This document shows positions 1-5,397 of a stretch of DNA of 5,522 nucleotides, piece after piece. A model generated the notes under the pieces. That model did not search any database. It saw only the letters and a list, made by a program, of their open reading frames with translations, and was not told where the DNA came from. The stretch is from contig JAUUZX010000148.1 in assembly GCA_030592025.1 (NCBI GenBank), positions 1 to 5,522 on the forward strand, in the 5' to 3' direction. Numbering within the stretch: position 1 is the first letter of the stretch; the number at the start of each line of letters is the position of its first letter. The translations under genes and the position numbers were made by a program. The stretch is from a bacterium (lineage in GTDB: Bacteria > Krumholzibacteriota > Krumholzibacteria > LZORAL124-64-63).

Positions 1-831
1 CTCGGCCACCGCCGCGACGGCGTCACGCACCTCGGGCACCTCGGGATAGACCAGCCGGCCGCCGGCATAGAGTTCGGCGATCCGGCGGCTGTTGGGGATG
101 CGGACCATCAACTCGATGCCCTCGTCCTCGCAGTACCGCAGCACGTTGTCGTCCCCGATGCCGTGGCGGTTCAGGACCACGGCGAACTCCTTGCCCAGGT
201 GCCGGACCGTCTCGACGGCCAGCTTCAGGTCGTGGAGGCCGAAGGGGGTGGGCTCAGTCACCAGGATGACCAGGTCGGCATCGCGGGTGGCCTCGATCAC
301 CGGGCAGGACGTGCCTGGCGGCGCGTCGAGGATCTTGACGACATCAGCGGGGAATCCGGCATCGACGTAGTCCAGGGTCTGCTTGATCAGGGGGACGGCC
401 TGCTCCTCGCCGATCATCAGTTTGCTCTCCACGAAATCCAGCGATCCCTGACGGAGGTGCTTCAGCTCGCCCATGGGCTTGGGGCGCATGGGAAGGGAAC
501 CGGTGGGGCAGAGCTCCGAACATGCGTAGCAGCCGTGGCAGAGTTCCGGGAAGACCATCACGCTGTCGGGCATGGTCAGGACGGCGTTGAAGTTGCAGAC
601 GGCCTGGCAATTCCCGCACAGGGCGCACGCCTCGGCCTCCCATTCCGGGATCATCTTGTCCGTGGTCTGCCGATGTTGCAGCTCGCCGTCCACGAACAGC
701 CCGGAGTTGGGCTCCTCCACGTCCAGGTCGACGAGGACGACGGGGCCCGACTCGGCCATGAAGACGGCGAGGTTGGTGGCCAGGGTCGTCTTGCCGGTGC
801 CGCCCTTGCCGCTGGCGATGGCGACCTTCAT
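1..831 (-). CDS. MinD/Mrp-family P-loop ATPase with inserted two-cluster ferredoxin domain (partial, C-terminus off window)
   Basis: Translating the minus strand from the ATG at 831 gives 277 codons with no stop before the window edge. The first residues, MKVAIASGKGGTGKTT, hold the deviant Walker A motif (KGGTGKT, residues 9-15) of the MinD/ParA/Mrp superfamily. VVLVDLDVEEPN (31-42) is the switch I region. Two CxxCxxCxxxC motifs follow (Cys 69/72/75/79 and 98/101/104/108), the pattern of a 2x[4Fe-4S] ferredoxin inserted in the ATPase fold. DAPPGTSCPV (169-178) is the Walker B region typical of this subgroup, followed by VTEPTPFGLHDLKLAVE. Family members are about 280-295 residues, so only a few residues should be missing. 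The start codon overlaps the stop of the upstream NifX-type gene (TGATG) and has no strong Shine-Dalgarno, so translational coupling is likely. Known for the family: ATP-dependent Fe-S or metal-cofactor handling is presumed; the exact reaction is unknown. Such ATPases often occur as tandem pairs. Confidence 0.93.
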   Translation of the reverse strand, partial: MKVAIASGKGGTGKTTLATNLAVFMAESGPVVLVDLDVEEPNSGLFVDGELQHRQTTDKMIPEWEAEACALCGNCQAVCNFNAVLTMPDSVMVFPELCHGCYACSELCPTGSLPMRPKPMGELKHLRQGSLDFVESKLMIGEEQAVPLIKQTLDYVDAGFPADVVKILDAPPGTSCPVIEATRDADLVILVTEPTPFGLHDLKLAVETVRHLGKEFAVVLNRHGIGDDNVLRYCEDEGIELMVRIPNSRRIAELYAGGRLVYPEVPEVRDAVAAVAE

Positions 832-1208
832 CACGCGTCCCGGCAGTGGTGGTGGTCATCGTCCTCGCCACCGTGGTTGCACAGGTTGTCGCCGGTCTCG
901 AGTTCGTCCAGGAGGAATTTCGCTACGAGGGCTCTGGGCTCCTCGACACCGACCCCCATGTGCACCTCGATGGAGTTCTGCTTGAAGATGTTCTGGGCCA
1001 TGGCCCCCATCCCGCCCGCGATGACGATGCTCACGCCGGCCTGGGCCAGGAACGCCGGGTAGGAACCGGGTTGATGCTGGGGCGGCGCGAGCTGGAACTC
1101 CTTGAGGATGTTCCCGTCCTCCACCTCGAGGACCGCGAAGCTCTCGCAGTGACCGAAATGGGCGCACGACTTGCCGCCGGCGGTGGGGATGGCGAATTTT
1201 CGGTTCAT
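831..1208 (-). CDS. NifX/NifB-type (MTH1175-like) dinitrogenase iron-molybdenum cofactor-binding family protein
   Basis: A 125-residue protein starting MNRKFAIPTAGGKSCAHFG. The HFGHCESF motif (residues 17-24) and AGGMGAMAQNIF (64-75) are hallmarks of the small NifX/NifY/NifB C-terminal fold, which in nitrogenase systems binds Fe-S or FeMo-cofactor precursors. Length and the ETGDNLCNH segment (104-112) fit stand-alone members. No other nif gene is present here, so a nitrogenase role is not implied. The tail beyond residue 110 is rich in Cys, His and acidic residues (C110, H112, H119-H121, C122), which could bind metal. The start was chosen by the MNRKFAIP homology, an AGGAG Shine-Dalgarno at 1216-1220, and the ATGA overlap (4 nt) with the stop of the upstream zinc-ribbon gene. 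It likely works with the ferredoxin-ATPase encoded directly downstream as carrier or acceptor of a metal cluster; that partnership is inferred from context. Confidence 0.93.
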   Translation of the reverse strand: MNRKFAIPTAGGKSCAHFGHCESFAVLEVEDGNILKEFQLAPPQHQPGSYPAFLAQAGVSIVIAGGMGAMAQNIFKQNSIEVHMGVGVEEPRALVAKFLLDELETGDNLCNHGGEDDDHHHCRDA

Positions 1209-1462
1209 GAATCGTCTCCTGTCTTGCGGGAGCGGGCGAGCAGTTCTTCTCGCACCATGGTCGTGTTGCATTGGGGGCACTTCAGTTCGGTGCACTTGAC
1301 GCCCCGCTCGTGGGGGACCTTCGCGCCGCACTTGGCGCACACGCAGAAACCGCCGGCGCCGAATGCGCCGCCTCTGTTTCGGCCCTGGCCGCCGCCGGCC
1401 GATCCGCGGCCGCTGCCGCCGCCTCCACCGCGACCGCCGCCCATACCTCGTCCTCCGGGCAT
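1205..1462 (-). CDS. Small Gly/Arg-rich protein with C-terminal six-cysteine zinc ribbon
   Basis: An 85-residue protein starting MPGGRGMGGGRGG. Residues 1-38 are almost wholly Gly, Arg, Ser and Ala (RGG-like low complexity). Residues 40-65 carry C-x-C-x2-C (40, 42, 45) and C-x4-C-x2-C (57, 62, 65), a compact zinc-ribbon or rubredoxin-like metal site, with the pattern KCGAKVPHERGVKC between them. The remainder is a short charged tail. I recognise this as a small uncharacterised type found beside NifX-type and DUF5320 genes; no function is known to me. A longer reading frame starts 11 codons upstream, but the ATG at 1462 is preferred because AGGAGG at 1469-1474 sits 6 nt before it and because the MPGGRG start fits the family. 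The stop overlaps the next start by 4 nt (ATGA). Metal binding is inferred from the cysteines; a role as chaperone or adaptor to the NifX-ATPase pair is speculation. Confidence 0.85.
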   Translation of the reverse strand: MPGGRGMGGGRGGGGGSGRGSAGGGQGRNRGGAFGAGGFCVCAKCGAKVPHERGVKCTELKCPQCNTTMVREELLARSRKTGDDS

Positions 1463-1468
1463 ACCTGT

Positions 1469-1474
1469 CCTCCT
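1469..1474 (-). promoter_or_regulatory. Strong Shine-Dalgarno deciding the start of the zinc-ribbon gene
   Basis: The minus strand reads AGGAGG followed by a 6-nt spacer (ACAGGT) and the ATG at 1462. It lies inside the longer frame that opens at 1495, so it argues for the shorter 85-residue product. Confidence 0.8.
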
Positions 1475-1482
1475 AAAAGTCG

Positions 1483-1495
1483 GTGGCCCCGCCAC
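1483..1495 (-). other. Short GC hairpin between the DUF5320 and zinc-ribbon genes
   Basis: The minus strand reads GTGGC-GGG-GCCAC, a 5-bp stem with a 3-nt loop. CGACTTTT and then the Shine-Dalgarno of the next gene follow. This is the only gap of any size (38 nt) inside the five-gene operon. The stem is short and the T-run has four bases, so it could be a weak attenuator or an RNA-processing or stability element, or it could be chance in GC-rich DNA. Confidence 0.25.
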
Positions 1496-1500
1496 TGGGT

Positions 1501-1836
1501 CTAGTCGTCGTCCGAATCGACGAGACGTTGCTCGAGGGCCGCCATCTGGGCCTTCAGGGACGCCAGTTCGTTCACCAGGGCGCTGGTATCATCAGCGACC
1601 GGCGGTGCGTAGCCCTGAATGAAGCCCCGGCCGCGTCCGCCACCGAAGCCACGCCCGCCACCGAAGCCTTGGCCCCGGCCAAACCCTCTTCCAAACCCGC
1701 GGGCCATCCCGCGGCCTCCGCGGAACGGAGCCTCATCGTTCGTGAAGCCGGGCGCGTCGGCTCCGGCGCAGTAGCCCTGGCCTCGTCCGGTCATGGGACC
1801 CATTCCGTCTGGTCCTCTGCGGTCTCCCCTAGGCAT
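1501..1836 (-). CDS. DUF5320 family Gly/Arg-rich protein with C-terminal coiled coil
   Basis: A 111-residue protein starting MPRGDRRGPDGMGPMTGRGQ. This N-terminal block, followed by GYCAG (21-25), is the signature of DUF5320 proteins. Residues 38-72 are a low-complexity run of FGRG, FGGG and RGRG repeats. Residues 86-106 (SALVNELASLKAQMAALEQRL) show a leucine heptad pattern, suggesting a short oligomerising coiled coil, and the protein ends in an acidic SDDD tail. The only cysteine is C23, in the conserved block. No function is established for the family. It recurs next to NifX-type proteins and ferredoxin-MinD ATPases, so a helper role in that pathway is inferred. The start at 1836 is supported by AGGAGGT at 1843-1849, which lies within the last codons of the DUF134 gene; the gap between the two genes is 4 nt. 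Confidence 0.9.
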   Translation of the reverse strand: MPRGDRRGPDGMGPMTGRGQGYCAGADAPGFTNDEAPFRGGRGMARGFGRGFGRGQGFGGGRGFGGGRGRGFIQGYAPPVADDTSALVNELASLKAQMAALEQRLVDSDDD

Positions 1837-1840
1837 GTCT

Positions 1841-2296
1841 CTACCTCCTGTTACGGTGTTGGTGACGTCGGCAGCAGTTCCCGTGGCCGTACCCGCCCGC
1901 CAGGTCGATGAGATTCTTCGACCCGCAGCTCGGGCATTCGCTCACGTCCGCGCCGAACGCCATGCTGAACATGTGCCCGCATGCGTGGCACTCGATAAGG
2001 TTCCCCCGGAAGTGGACGTCGCCGCCTTCGATCTGCAGCCGCCGTCCGTCGATGACGAACTGGGCGATCTTGAAGCGGGCCTTCTCCACCAGACGCGAGA
2101 ACGTCGAGCGAGAGATGCCCATCTGCTCGGCGGACTCGGCGTGATCCAGGCCTTCGTGGTCGGCCAGACGGATCGCCTCGAACTCGTCCAGACCCAACGC
2201 CACCAGCTGCAGATCGGCAGCACGCACCCCTGTCGGCTTGAAGTCCGAGAACAGGGGCGGGCGACGGACGGATCGTTTCTTCTTCGGTCGAGGCAT
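1841..2296 (-). CDS. DUF134 (UPF0251) predicted DNA-binding protein with C-terminal zinc ribbon
   Basis: A 151-residue protein starting MPRPKKKRSVRRPP, the usual basic N-terminus of DUF134. LGLDEFEAIRLADHEGLDHA (34-53) leads into a sigma-like helix-turn-helix, about residues 51-75 (SAEQMGISRSTFSRLVEKAR). GRRLQIEGGD (84-93) is the family motif that closes the DUF134 domain. An added C-terminal zinc ribbon has CHAC (C103, C106) and CPSC (C121, C124). The tail is rich in Gly, His, Cys and Arg (GYGHGNCC, then RRHQHRNRR). The frame stays open to 2368, but that extension crosses the promoter. The ATG at 2296 has AAGGAG at 2302-2307 with a 5-nt spacer, and it matches the family start. As first gene of the operon, with a palindrome in its promoter, it is a likely autoregulator responding to metal, Fe-S status or redox; this is inferred. 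Confidence 0.92.
   Translation of the reverse strand: MPRPKKKRSVRRPPLFSDFKPTGVRAADLQLVALGLDEFEAIRLADHEGLDHAESAEQMGISRSTFSRLVEKARFKIAQFVIDGRRLQIEGGDVHFRGNLIECHACGHMFSMAFGADVSECPSCGSKNLIDLAGGYGHGNCCRRHQHRNRR
1843..1849 (-). promoter_or_regulatory. Shine-Dalgarno of the DUF5320 gene embedded in the end of the DUF134 gene
   Basis: AGGAGGT on the minus strand doubles as the last two arginine codons (AGG AGG) and the first base of the TAG stop of the DUF134 gene. It lies 6 nt before the DUF5320 ATG at 1836. Ribosomes finishing DUF134 would cover this site, which suggests translational coupling. Confidence 0.8.
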
Positions 2297-2301
2297 GGGG
2301 T

Positions 2302-2307
2302 CTCCTT
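2302..2307 (-). promoter_or_regulatory. Shine-Dalgarno of the DUF134 gene
   Basis: AAGGAG on the minus strand with the 5-nt spacer ACCCC before the ATG at 2296. It decides between this start and the upstream in-frame ATG at 2368, which lacks promoter sequence in front of it. Confidence 0.8.
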
Positions 2308-2322
2308 GGTTTGCTGACCCCC

Positions 2323-2350
2323 AATATAAGCACATATGTGCATAACACAA
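2323..2350 (-). promoter_or_regulatory. Predicted sigma70-like promoter of the five-gene cluster
   Basis: On the minus strand, TTGTGT (2345-2350, matching TTGaca at its first three bases) is followed by a 16-nt spacer and TATATT (2323-2328, five of six bases of TATAAT). The predicted transcript would start near 2315 and carry a short leader with the DUF134 Shine-Dalgarno. The element is AT-rich against a GC-rich background and is the only promoter-like sequence I see upstream of this operon. The -35 box is weak, so an activator or alternative spacing is possible. Confidence 0.55.
2330..2341. promoter_or_regulatory. Perfect 12-bp palindrome in the promoter spacer, probable operator
   Basis: GCACATATGTGC reads the same on both strands. 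It sits between the predicted -35 and -10 boxes, where a bound protein would block RNA polymerase. The flanks are AT-rich and partly symmetric (TTAT before it on the minus strand, TTAT after it). The likeliest binder is the product of the first gene, the DUF134 helix-turn-helix protein. That assignment is inference from position. Confidence 0.6.
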
Positions 2351-2354
2351 GGAG

Positions 2355-2376
2355 AAAACGGCCCCCAACCAAGGGC
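2355..2376 (-). terminator. Weak terminator-like hairpin upstream of the DUF134 promoter
   Basis: On the minus strand, GCCC and GGGC (2361-2376) can pair across an 8-nt loop, perhaps with one more T-G pair, and are followed by CG and TTTT (2355-2358). It would lie at the end of a transcript reading through from gspF and just ahead of the next promoter. The stem is short and the T-run is only four bases, so this is a weak candidate. Confidence 0.2.
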
Positions 2377-2460
2377 ATGGTATCCCTGTAGATGGTGGTA
2401 AAAAGCCAAAATTAGCTCATAGCGGCAGAAATCTCTATTTTTTGGACATATGACTATTAA

Positions 2461-2588
2461 GTTGTGCCTTCGAAATTGTGCCCGCTCAAAATGGGGCCGG
2501 ATTTTCAGTATCTAGCCATCAAGTATTCCAAGTCAGAGGTCAAAAACACAGCATCGGGAATGGGTGGACACAATTTCAGAGGCACAAC
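2461..2588. repeat. 128-bp segment bounded by 23-bp imperfect inverted repeats (MITE-like or insertion-sequence end remnant)
   Basis: The left arm 2461-2483 (GTTGTGCCT-TC-GAAATTGTG-CCC) and the reverse complement of the right arm 2566-2588 (GTTGTGCCT-CT-GAAATTGTG-TCC) match at 20 of 23 positions. The left end also carries a second, direct copy of the inner motif: GAAATTGTGCC at 2472-2482 and CAAAATGGGGCC at 2487-2498. Stacked repeats of this type are found at the ends of IS21-like elements, where they bind transposase; that family link is tentative. The 82 nt between the arms have no room for a transposase. I see no clear target-site duplication. The right arm ends 7 nt before the gspF stop codon, so the element does not damage gspF. 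Confidence 0.5.
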
Positions 2589-2595
2589 CGACGGG

Positions 2596-3831
2596 TCAAA
2601 CCAGGTCCAGTTCCATGATCGGCAACATCATCGAGAACACGATGAAGCCCACCACCAGGCCCAGGAAGACGATCAGCATGGGCTCCAGCACGGTGGTGAT
2701 CACCTTCATCTTCTCCCGCAGTTCCCGTTCGTAGACCCGGCAGGCCTTCTCCAGGGAATCGGCCAGCTCCCCCATCTCCTCGCCGACCTGGATCATCATC
2801 ACCAGCACGCTGTCGCCCAGGCGGCTTTCGTTGATGACCTCACTCAGGCTGGCCCCCTCGCCCACCCGCTGCCCGAACTCCGCGAGCTCCGCCTCGACGG
2901 CCGCGTTCCCCGAACAGCGCGAGGCGAACCAGAGGCCCCGCATCAGCGGCACGCCACCGCCCACCAGGCTGGCCAGGGTGTGGGCGAACCGCACGATCTC
3001 GCGGTTCAGGATGATCCGTCCCACGACGGGGATATTCAGGATCGCCAGGGACACCAGGAGCCGGTACCGAGGCGACCGTGCGCGCAGGACCGTCAGCCCC
3101 AGCAGCAGCAGCAGCAACACAACGAGAACCAGCAGGCCGTAGCCCCGGAAGAAGGCCGAGGTGTCGAGGAGGAACCGGGTCGGACCGGGCAGTCCCTGGC
3201 CCAGGTCGGTGTACAGGACGCTCAACTTGGGCAGCAGGAACAGGAACATCACGACGAGGGTGGCGACGCTGACCAGGAGCACCAGCGCGGGGTACAGCAG
3301 GGCGGCCCGCACGGTCCGCTCGAGGTCGTCCTCCTTCTCGTACAGATCGGCGAGGCCCCGCAGGATCATGATCAGGCCACCGCTTGTTTCCCCGGCCTCG
3401 ATGGCGCCGATCAACGAGCGCGGGAACAGCACCCCGTACCCCGTCAGCGACTGGGACAGGGACTCGCCGCTCTTGACCCGGAAGGCCACCGAACGCAGCA
3501 CACCCTTCAGGGTGCGCTCCCGGGTCTGGGCGTGGAGCTGCTGCACCGCCTTCTGCATGGGCAGGCCGGCGTCGAGGAGATCCCCCAGGCGTCGCGTGAA
3601 GAGGGCCAGGGCCTGGCTGCCCAGGGGCCGGTGCCGAAGGCGTTGCCAAAGCCCGCCCAGCACCCCGGTCCCCCCAAGAAAACCGCTCTCGGGGAAGACC
3701 TCGGCCACCTCCACCGGGAACATCCCCTTGGCGACGAGGGTGCGGGAGACGCCGGAGGTGGACTCACCCTCCATGACCCCTTCGACCCGGGTGCCCAGGC
3801 CCGTCTTGGCGATGTAGCGGAAAGCCTTCAT
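2596..3831 (-). CDS. gspF: Type II secretion inner-membrane platform protein GspF (PilC/GspF family)
   Basis: A 411-residue protein of normal family length starting MKAFRYIAKTGLGTRVEG, the usual short N-terminal domain. It has two T2SSF repeats, about residues 76-199 and 280-401. Each opens with a related stretch (FTRRLGDLLDAGLPMQKAV at 78-96; FAHTLASLVGGGVPLMRGL at 282-300) and contains the family's Gly-Glu turns (IEAGETSGGL 144-153; IQVGEEMGELADSL 347-360). Three hydrophobic membrane segments lie near 178-200, 231-249 and 380-404; the end, VLEPMLIVFLGLVVGFIVFS, is typical. GspF sits in the inner membrane and couples the GspE motor to pseudopilus assembly. It starts 18 nt after the gspE stop with only a weak Shine-Dalgarno (GGGA), suggesting read-on translation from gspE. 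The C-terminus is complete. No gspG follows. A type IV pilus PilC identity is possible, but the secretin-E-F order favours secretion. Confidence 0.93.
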   Translation of the reverse strand: MKAFRYIAKTGLGTRVEGVMEGESTSGVSRTLVAKGMFPVEVAEVFPESGFLGGTGVLGGLWQRLRHRPLGSQALALFTRRLGDLLDAGLPMQKAVQQLHAQTRERTLKGVLRSVAFRVKSGESLSQSLTGYGVLFPRSLIGAIEAGETSGGLIMILRGLADLYEKEDDLERTVRAALLYPALVLLVSVATLVVMFLFLLPKLSVLYTDLGQGLPGPTRFLLDTSAFFRGYGLLVLVVLLLLLLGLTVLRARSPRYRLLVSLAILNIPVVGRIILNREIVRFAHTLASLVGGGVPLMRGLWFASRCSGNAAVEAELAEFGQRVGEGASLSEVINESRLGDSVLVMMIQVGEEMGELADSLEKACRVYERELREKMKVITTVLEPMLIVFLGLVVGFIVFSMMLPIMELDLV

Positions 3832-3849
3832 GCCGACTCAAATCCCATC

Positions 3850-5397
3850 TTAGATTCCATCATTGCCCGCCGTCACCCGCAGCACTTCGCTCACCGATGT
3901 CTCCCCCCGCGCCGCCAGGGCCAAGCCCCGCTCCCGCAACGTTCCGGTGCCCACGGCCGTCAGTTCCTCCCGCAACGCCGACGCCGGCGCCCGGGACAGG
4001 ATCAGCTCCTGCACCTTGGACGTGACCGGGAGGATCTCGAAGATCGCCGTGCGGCCGCTGTATCCTGTTTGGTGGCACTTCTCGCAACCGGCCCCCGTCT
4101 TGAAGACGACATCCGAACCGACGCGCTCGCCCATCTTCCCGTCGGCGAACTCCACCGCCAGTTCCTTGGCGTACTCCCGCTTGTCGATCTCCACGCAATT
4201 CGGGCAGATCTTCCGCACCAGCCGCTGGGCCAGGATGCAGCGCACCGACGAAGCCAGCAGGTAGGGCTCGATCCCCATGTTGAGCAGGCGCGCCGGGGTA
4301 CTGGGGGCGTCGTTGGTGTGCACGGTGCTGAAGACCAGGTGGCCGGTCAGGGCGACGCGGATCACCGTCTCGGCGGTCTCCTGGTCCCGGATCTCGCCGA
4401 CCATCATGACATCGGGATCGTGGCGCAGCATCGACCGCAGGCCACGGGCGAAGGTCAGCCCGATGCGGGGATGGACCTGCACCTGGGTGATACCGTCGAG
4501 GTGGTACTCGATGGGGTCCTCGATGGTGATGATCTTGCGGCTGGTCTCGTTCATGATGTTGAGGAACGAGTAGAGCGACGTGGTCTTGCCGCTGCCGGTG
4601 GGCCCGGTCACGAGCATCACGCCGTAGGGCGAGGCCAGCGTCTCGCGGATGAACGCCTGCTCCTCCTCCCACATGCCGAGGCCGGACAGCCCGGTCAGGA
4701 TCGAGGCGTTGGTCAGCACCCGGATGTCCACGGTCTCGCCGAACTGGGTCGGCAGGACGGACACGCGGTACTCGTTCTGCACACCACCCACCGTGGCCTT
4801 GATGCGCCCGTCCTGGGGCAGGCGGCGCTCGGCGATGTCCAGGTTGGCCATCACCTTGATGCGCGACACCACCACGGCATGGTACCGGACCAGCCCTTCG
4901 GGGACGGCAATCTCCAGCAGCATCCCGTCGATGCGGAACCGCACGCGGACCCGATTCTCCAGGGGCTCCAGGTGGATGTCCGTGGCGCCTTCCTGTTCGG
5001 CCCTCAGCAGCAGTTCGTTCACCACCGAGACGATGGACGCGTCGTCGGCCGCGTCGTCCACCAGTTCCCGGTGGACGTAGCCCGCGCGGGACTGGACGTT
5101 GCGGAGATCCTCGACCTCGTCCGGACCGGTGGCGTTCAGGCTGTCGATGGCGTCGGCGCCCACGCCGTAGGTCTTCTGCAGGAGCGTGGAAAGCGGCTCC
5201 TCTGCGTAGGGTTCACCGGTGACCTCGAGCCCCAGCAGGAGGGCCAACTCGCCAAGCACGTTGGAGCCGACGTCCTCCAGGTGCGCCACGTGCAACACGC
5301 CGTTCTCCAGACCCAGCGGCACCACGAAGAACCGCTTGGCGTACCGGGCCGGGATCACCGCCGACGCGTTGGCGAAGGGTTGGTCAGTCGGGTTCAT
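3850..5397 (-). CDS. gspE: Type II secretion ATPase GspE (PulE/PilB family)
   Basis: A 515-residue hexameric ATPase that powers the pseudopilus at the cytoplasmic face of the inner membrane. The N-terminal T2SSE_N-type domain (about 12-80: VIPARYAKRFFVVPLGLENG) contacts the platform. The N2 domain contains ATDIHLEPLENRVRVRFRID (138-157). Walker A is GPTGSGKT (265-272), the Asp box TIEDPIEYHLDG (291-302), and the Walker B region MLRHDPDVMMVGEIRD (323-338, catalytic Glu 335). The His box is GHLVFSTVHTNDA (352-364). A tetracysteine zinc site, C398/C401 and C438/C441, is the C-terminal zinc-binding feature usual in GspE and in many PilB/MshE proteins. All catalytic motifs are intact. The start overlaps the secretin gene by 14 nt in another frame, with GAGGAA at 5402-5407 as Shine-Dalgarno. 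PilB or MshE type identity cannot be ruled out from this window alone. Confidence 0.94.
   Translation of the reverse strand: MNPTDQPFANASAVIPARYAKRFFVVPLGLENGVLHVAHLEDVGSNVLGELALLLGLEVTGEPYAEEPLSTLLQKTYGVGADAIDSLNATGPDEVEDLRNVQSRAGYVHRELVDDAADDASIVSVVNELLLRAEQEGATDIHLEPLENRVRVRFRIDGMLLEIAVPEGLVRYHAVVVSRIKVMANLDIAERRLPQDGRIKATVGGVQNEYRVSVLPTQFGETVDIRVLTNASILTGLSGLGMWEEEQAFIRETLASPYGVMLVTGPTGSGKTTSLYSFLNIMNETSRKIITIEDPIEYHLDGITQVQVHPRIGLTFARGLRSMLRHDPDVMMVGEIRDQETAETVIRVALTGHLVFSTVHTNDAPSTPARLLNMGIEPYLLASSVRCILAQRLVRKICPNCVEIDKREYAKELAVEFADGKMGERVGSDVVFKTGAGCEKCHQTGYSGRTAIFEILPVTSKVQELILSRAPASALREELTAVGTGTLRERGLALAARGETSVSEVLRVTAGNDGI

Larger units (their letters stand above)
2297..2595. other. 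Intergenic region between gspF and the DUF134 operon
   Basis: This is the only gene-free stretch of about 300 bases in the window and is clearly richer in A and T than the genes on both sides. It contains, from gspF leftwards, the inverted-repeat segment (2461-2588), about 80 nt of A/T-rich sequence with no recognised signal (2380-2460), a weak hairpin (2355-2376), and the promoter with its palindrome (2323-2350). I see no convincing small gene or RNA in it. Confidence 0.7.

Noticed and set aside
163..1062. A plus-strand open frame of 299 codons opposite the ATPase and NifX-type genes
   Set aside because: It covers genes with clear family motifs on the minus strand and shows no domain of its own.
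831..1208. Nitrogenase cofactor gene nifX or nifB as a sign of nitrogen fixation
   Set aside because: Only the small shared fold is present. No radical SAM domain and no other nif gene are in the window, and the fold is widespread outside nitrogen fixation.
1209..1340. Extension of the NifX-type protein upstream to 1340
   Set aside because: It would overlap most of the zinc-ribbon gene in another frame. The MNRKFAIP start has its own AGGAG and an ATGA junction.
1375..1445. Short GC-rich tandem-like repeats (ccgccg-type) as a possible DNA repeat array
   Set aside because: They are the codons of the Gly/Arg-rich protein segment, irregular in unit and length. No CRISPR-like or true satellite structure is present.
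1463..1495. Longer start of the zinc-ribbon protein at 1495
   Set aside because: The extra 11 residues span the AGGAGG at 1469-1474 that serves the ATG at 1462, and they do not fit the MPGGRG family start.
2297..2368. N-terminal extension of the DUF134 protein from an ATG at 2368
   Set aside because: The added residues are encoded by the promoter, palindrome and Shine-Dalgarno region. The family start MPRPKKK with a good ribosome site is at 2296.
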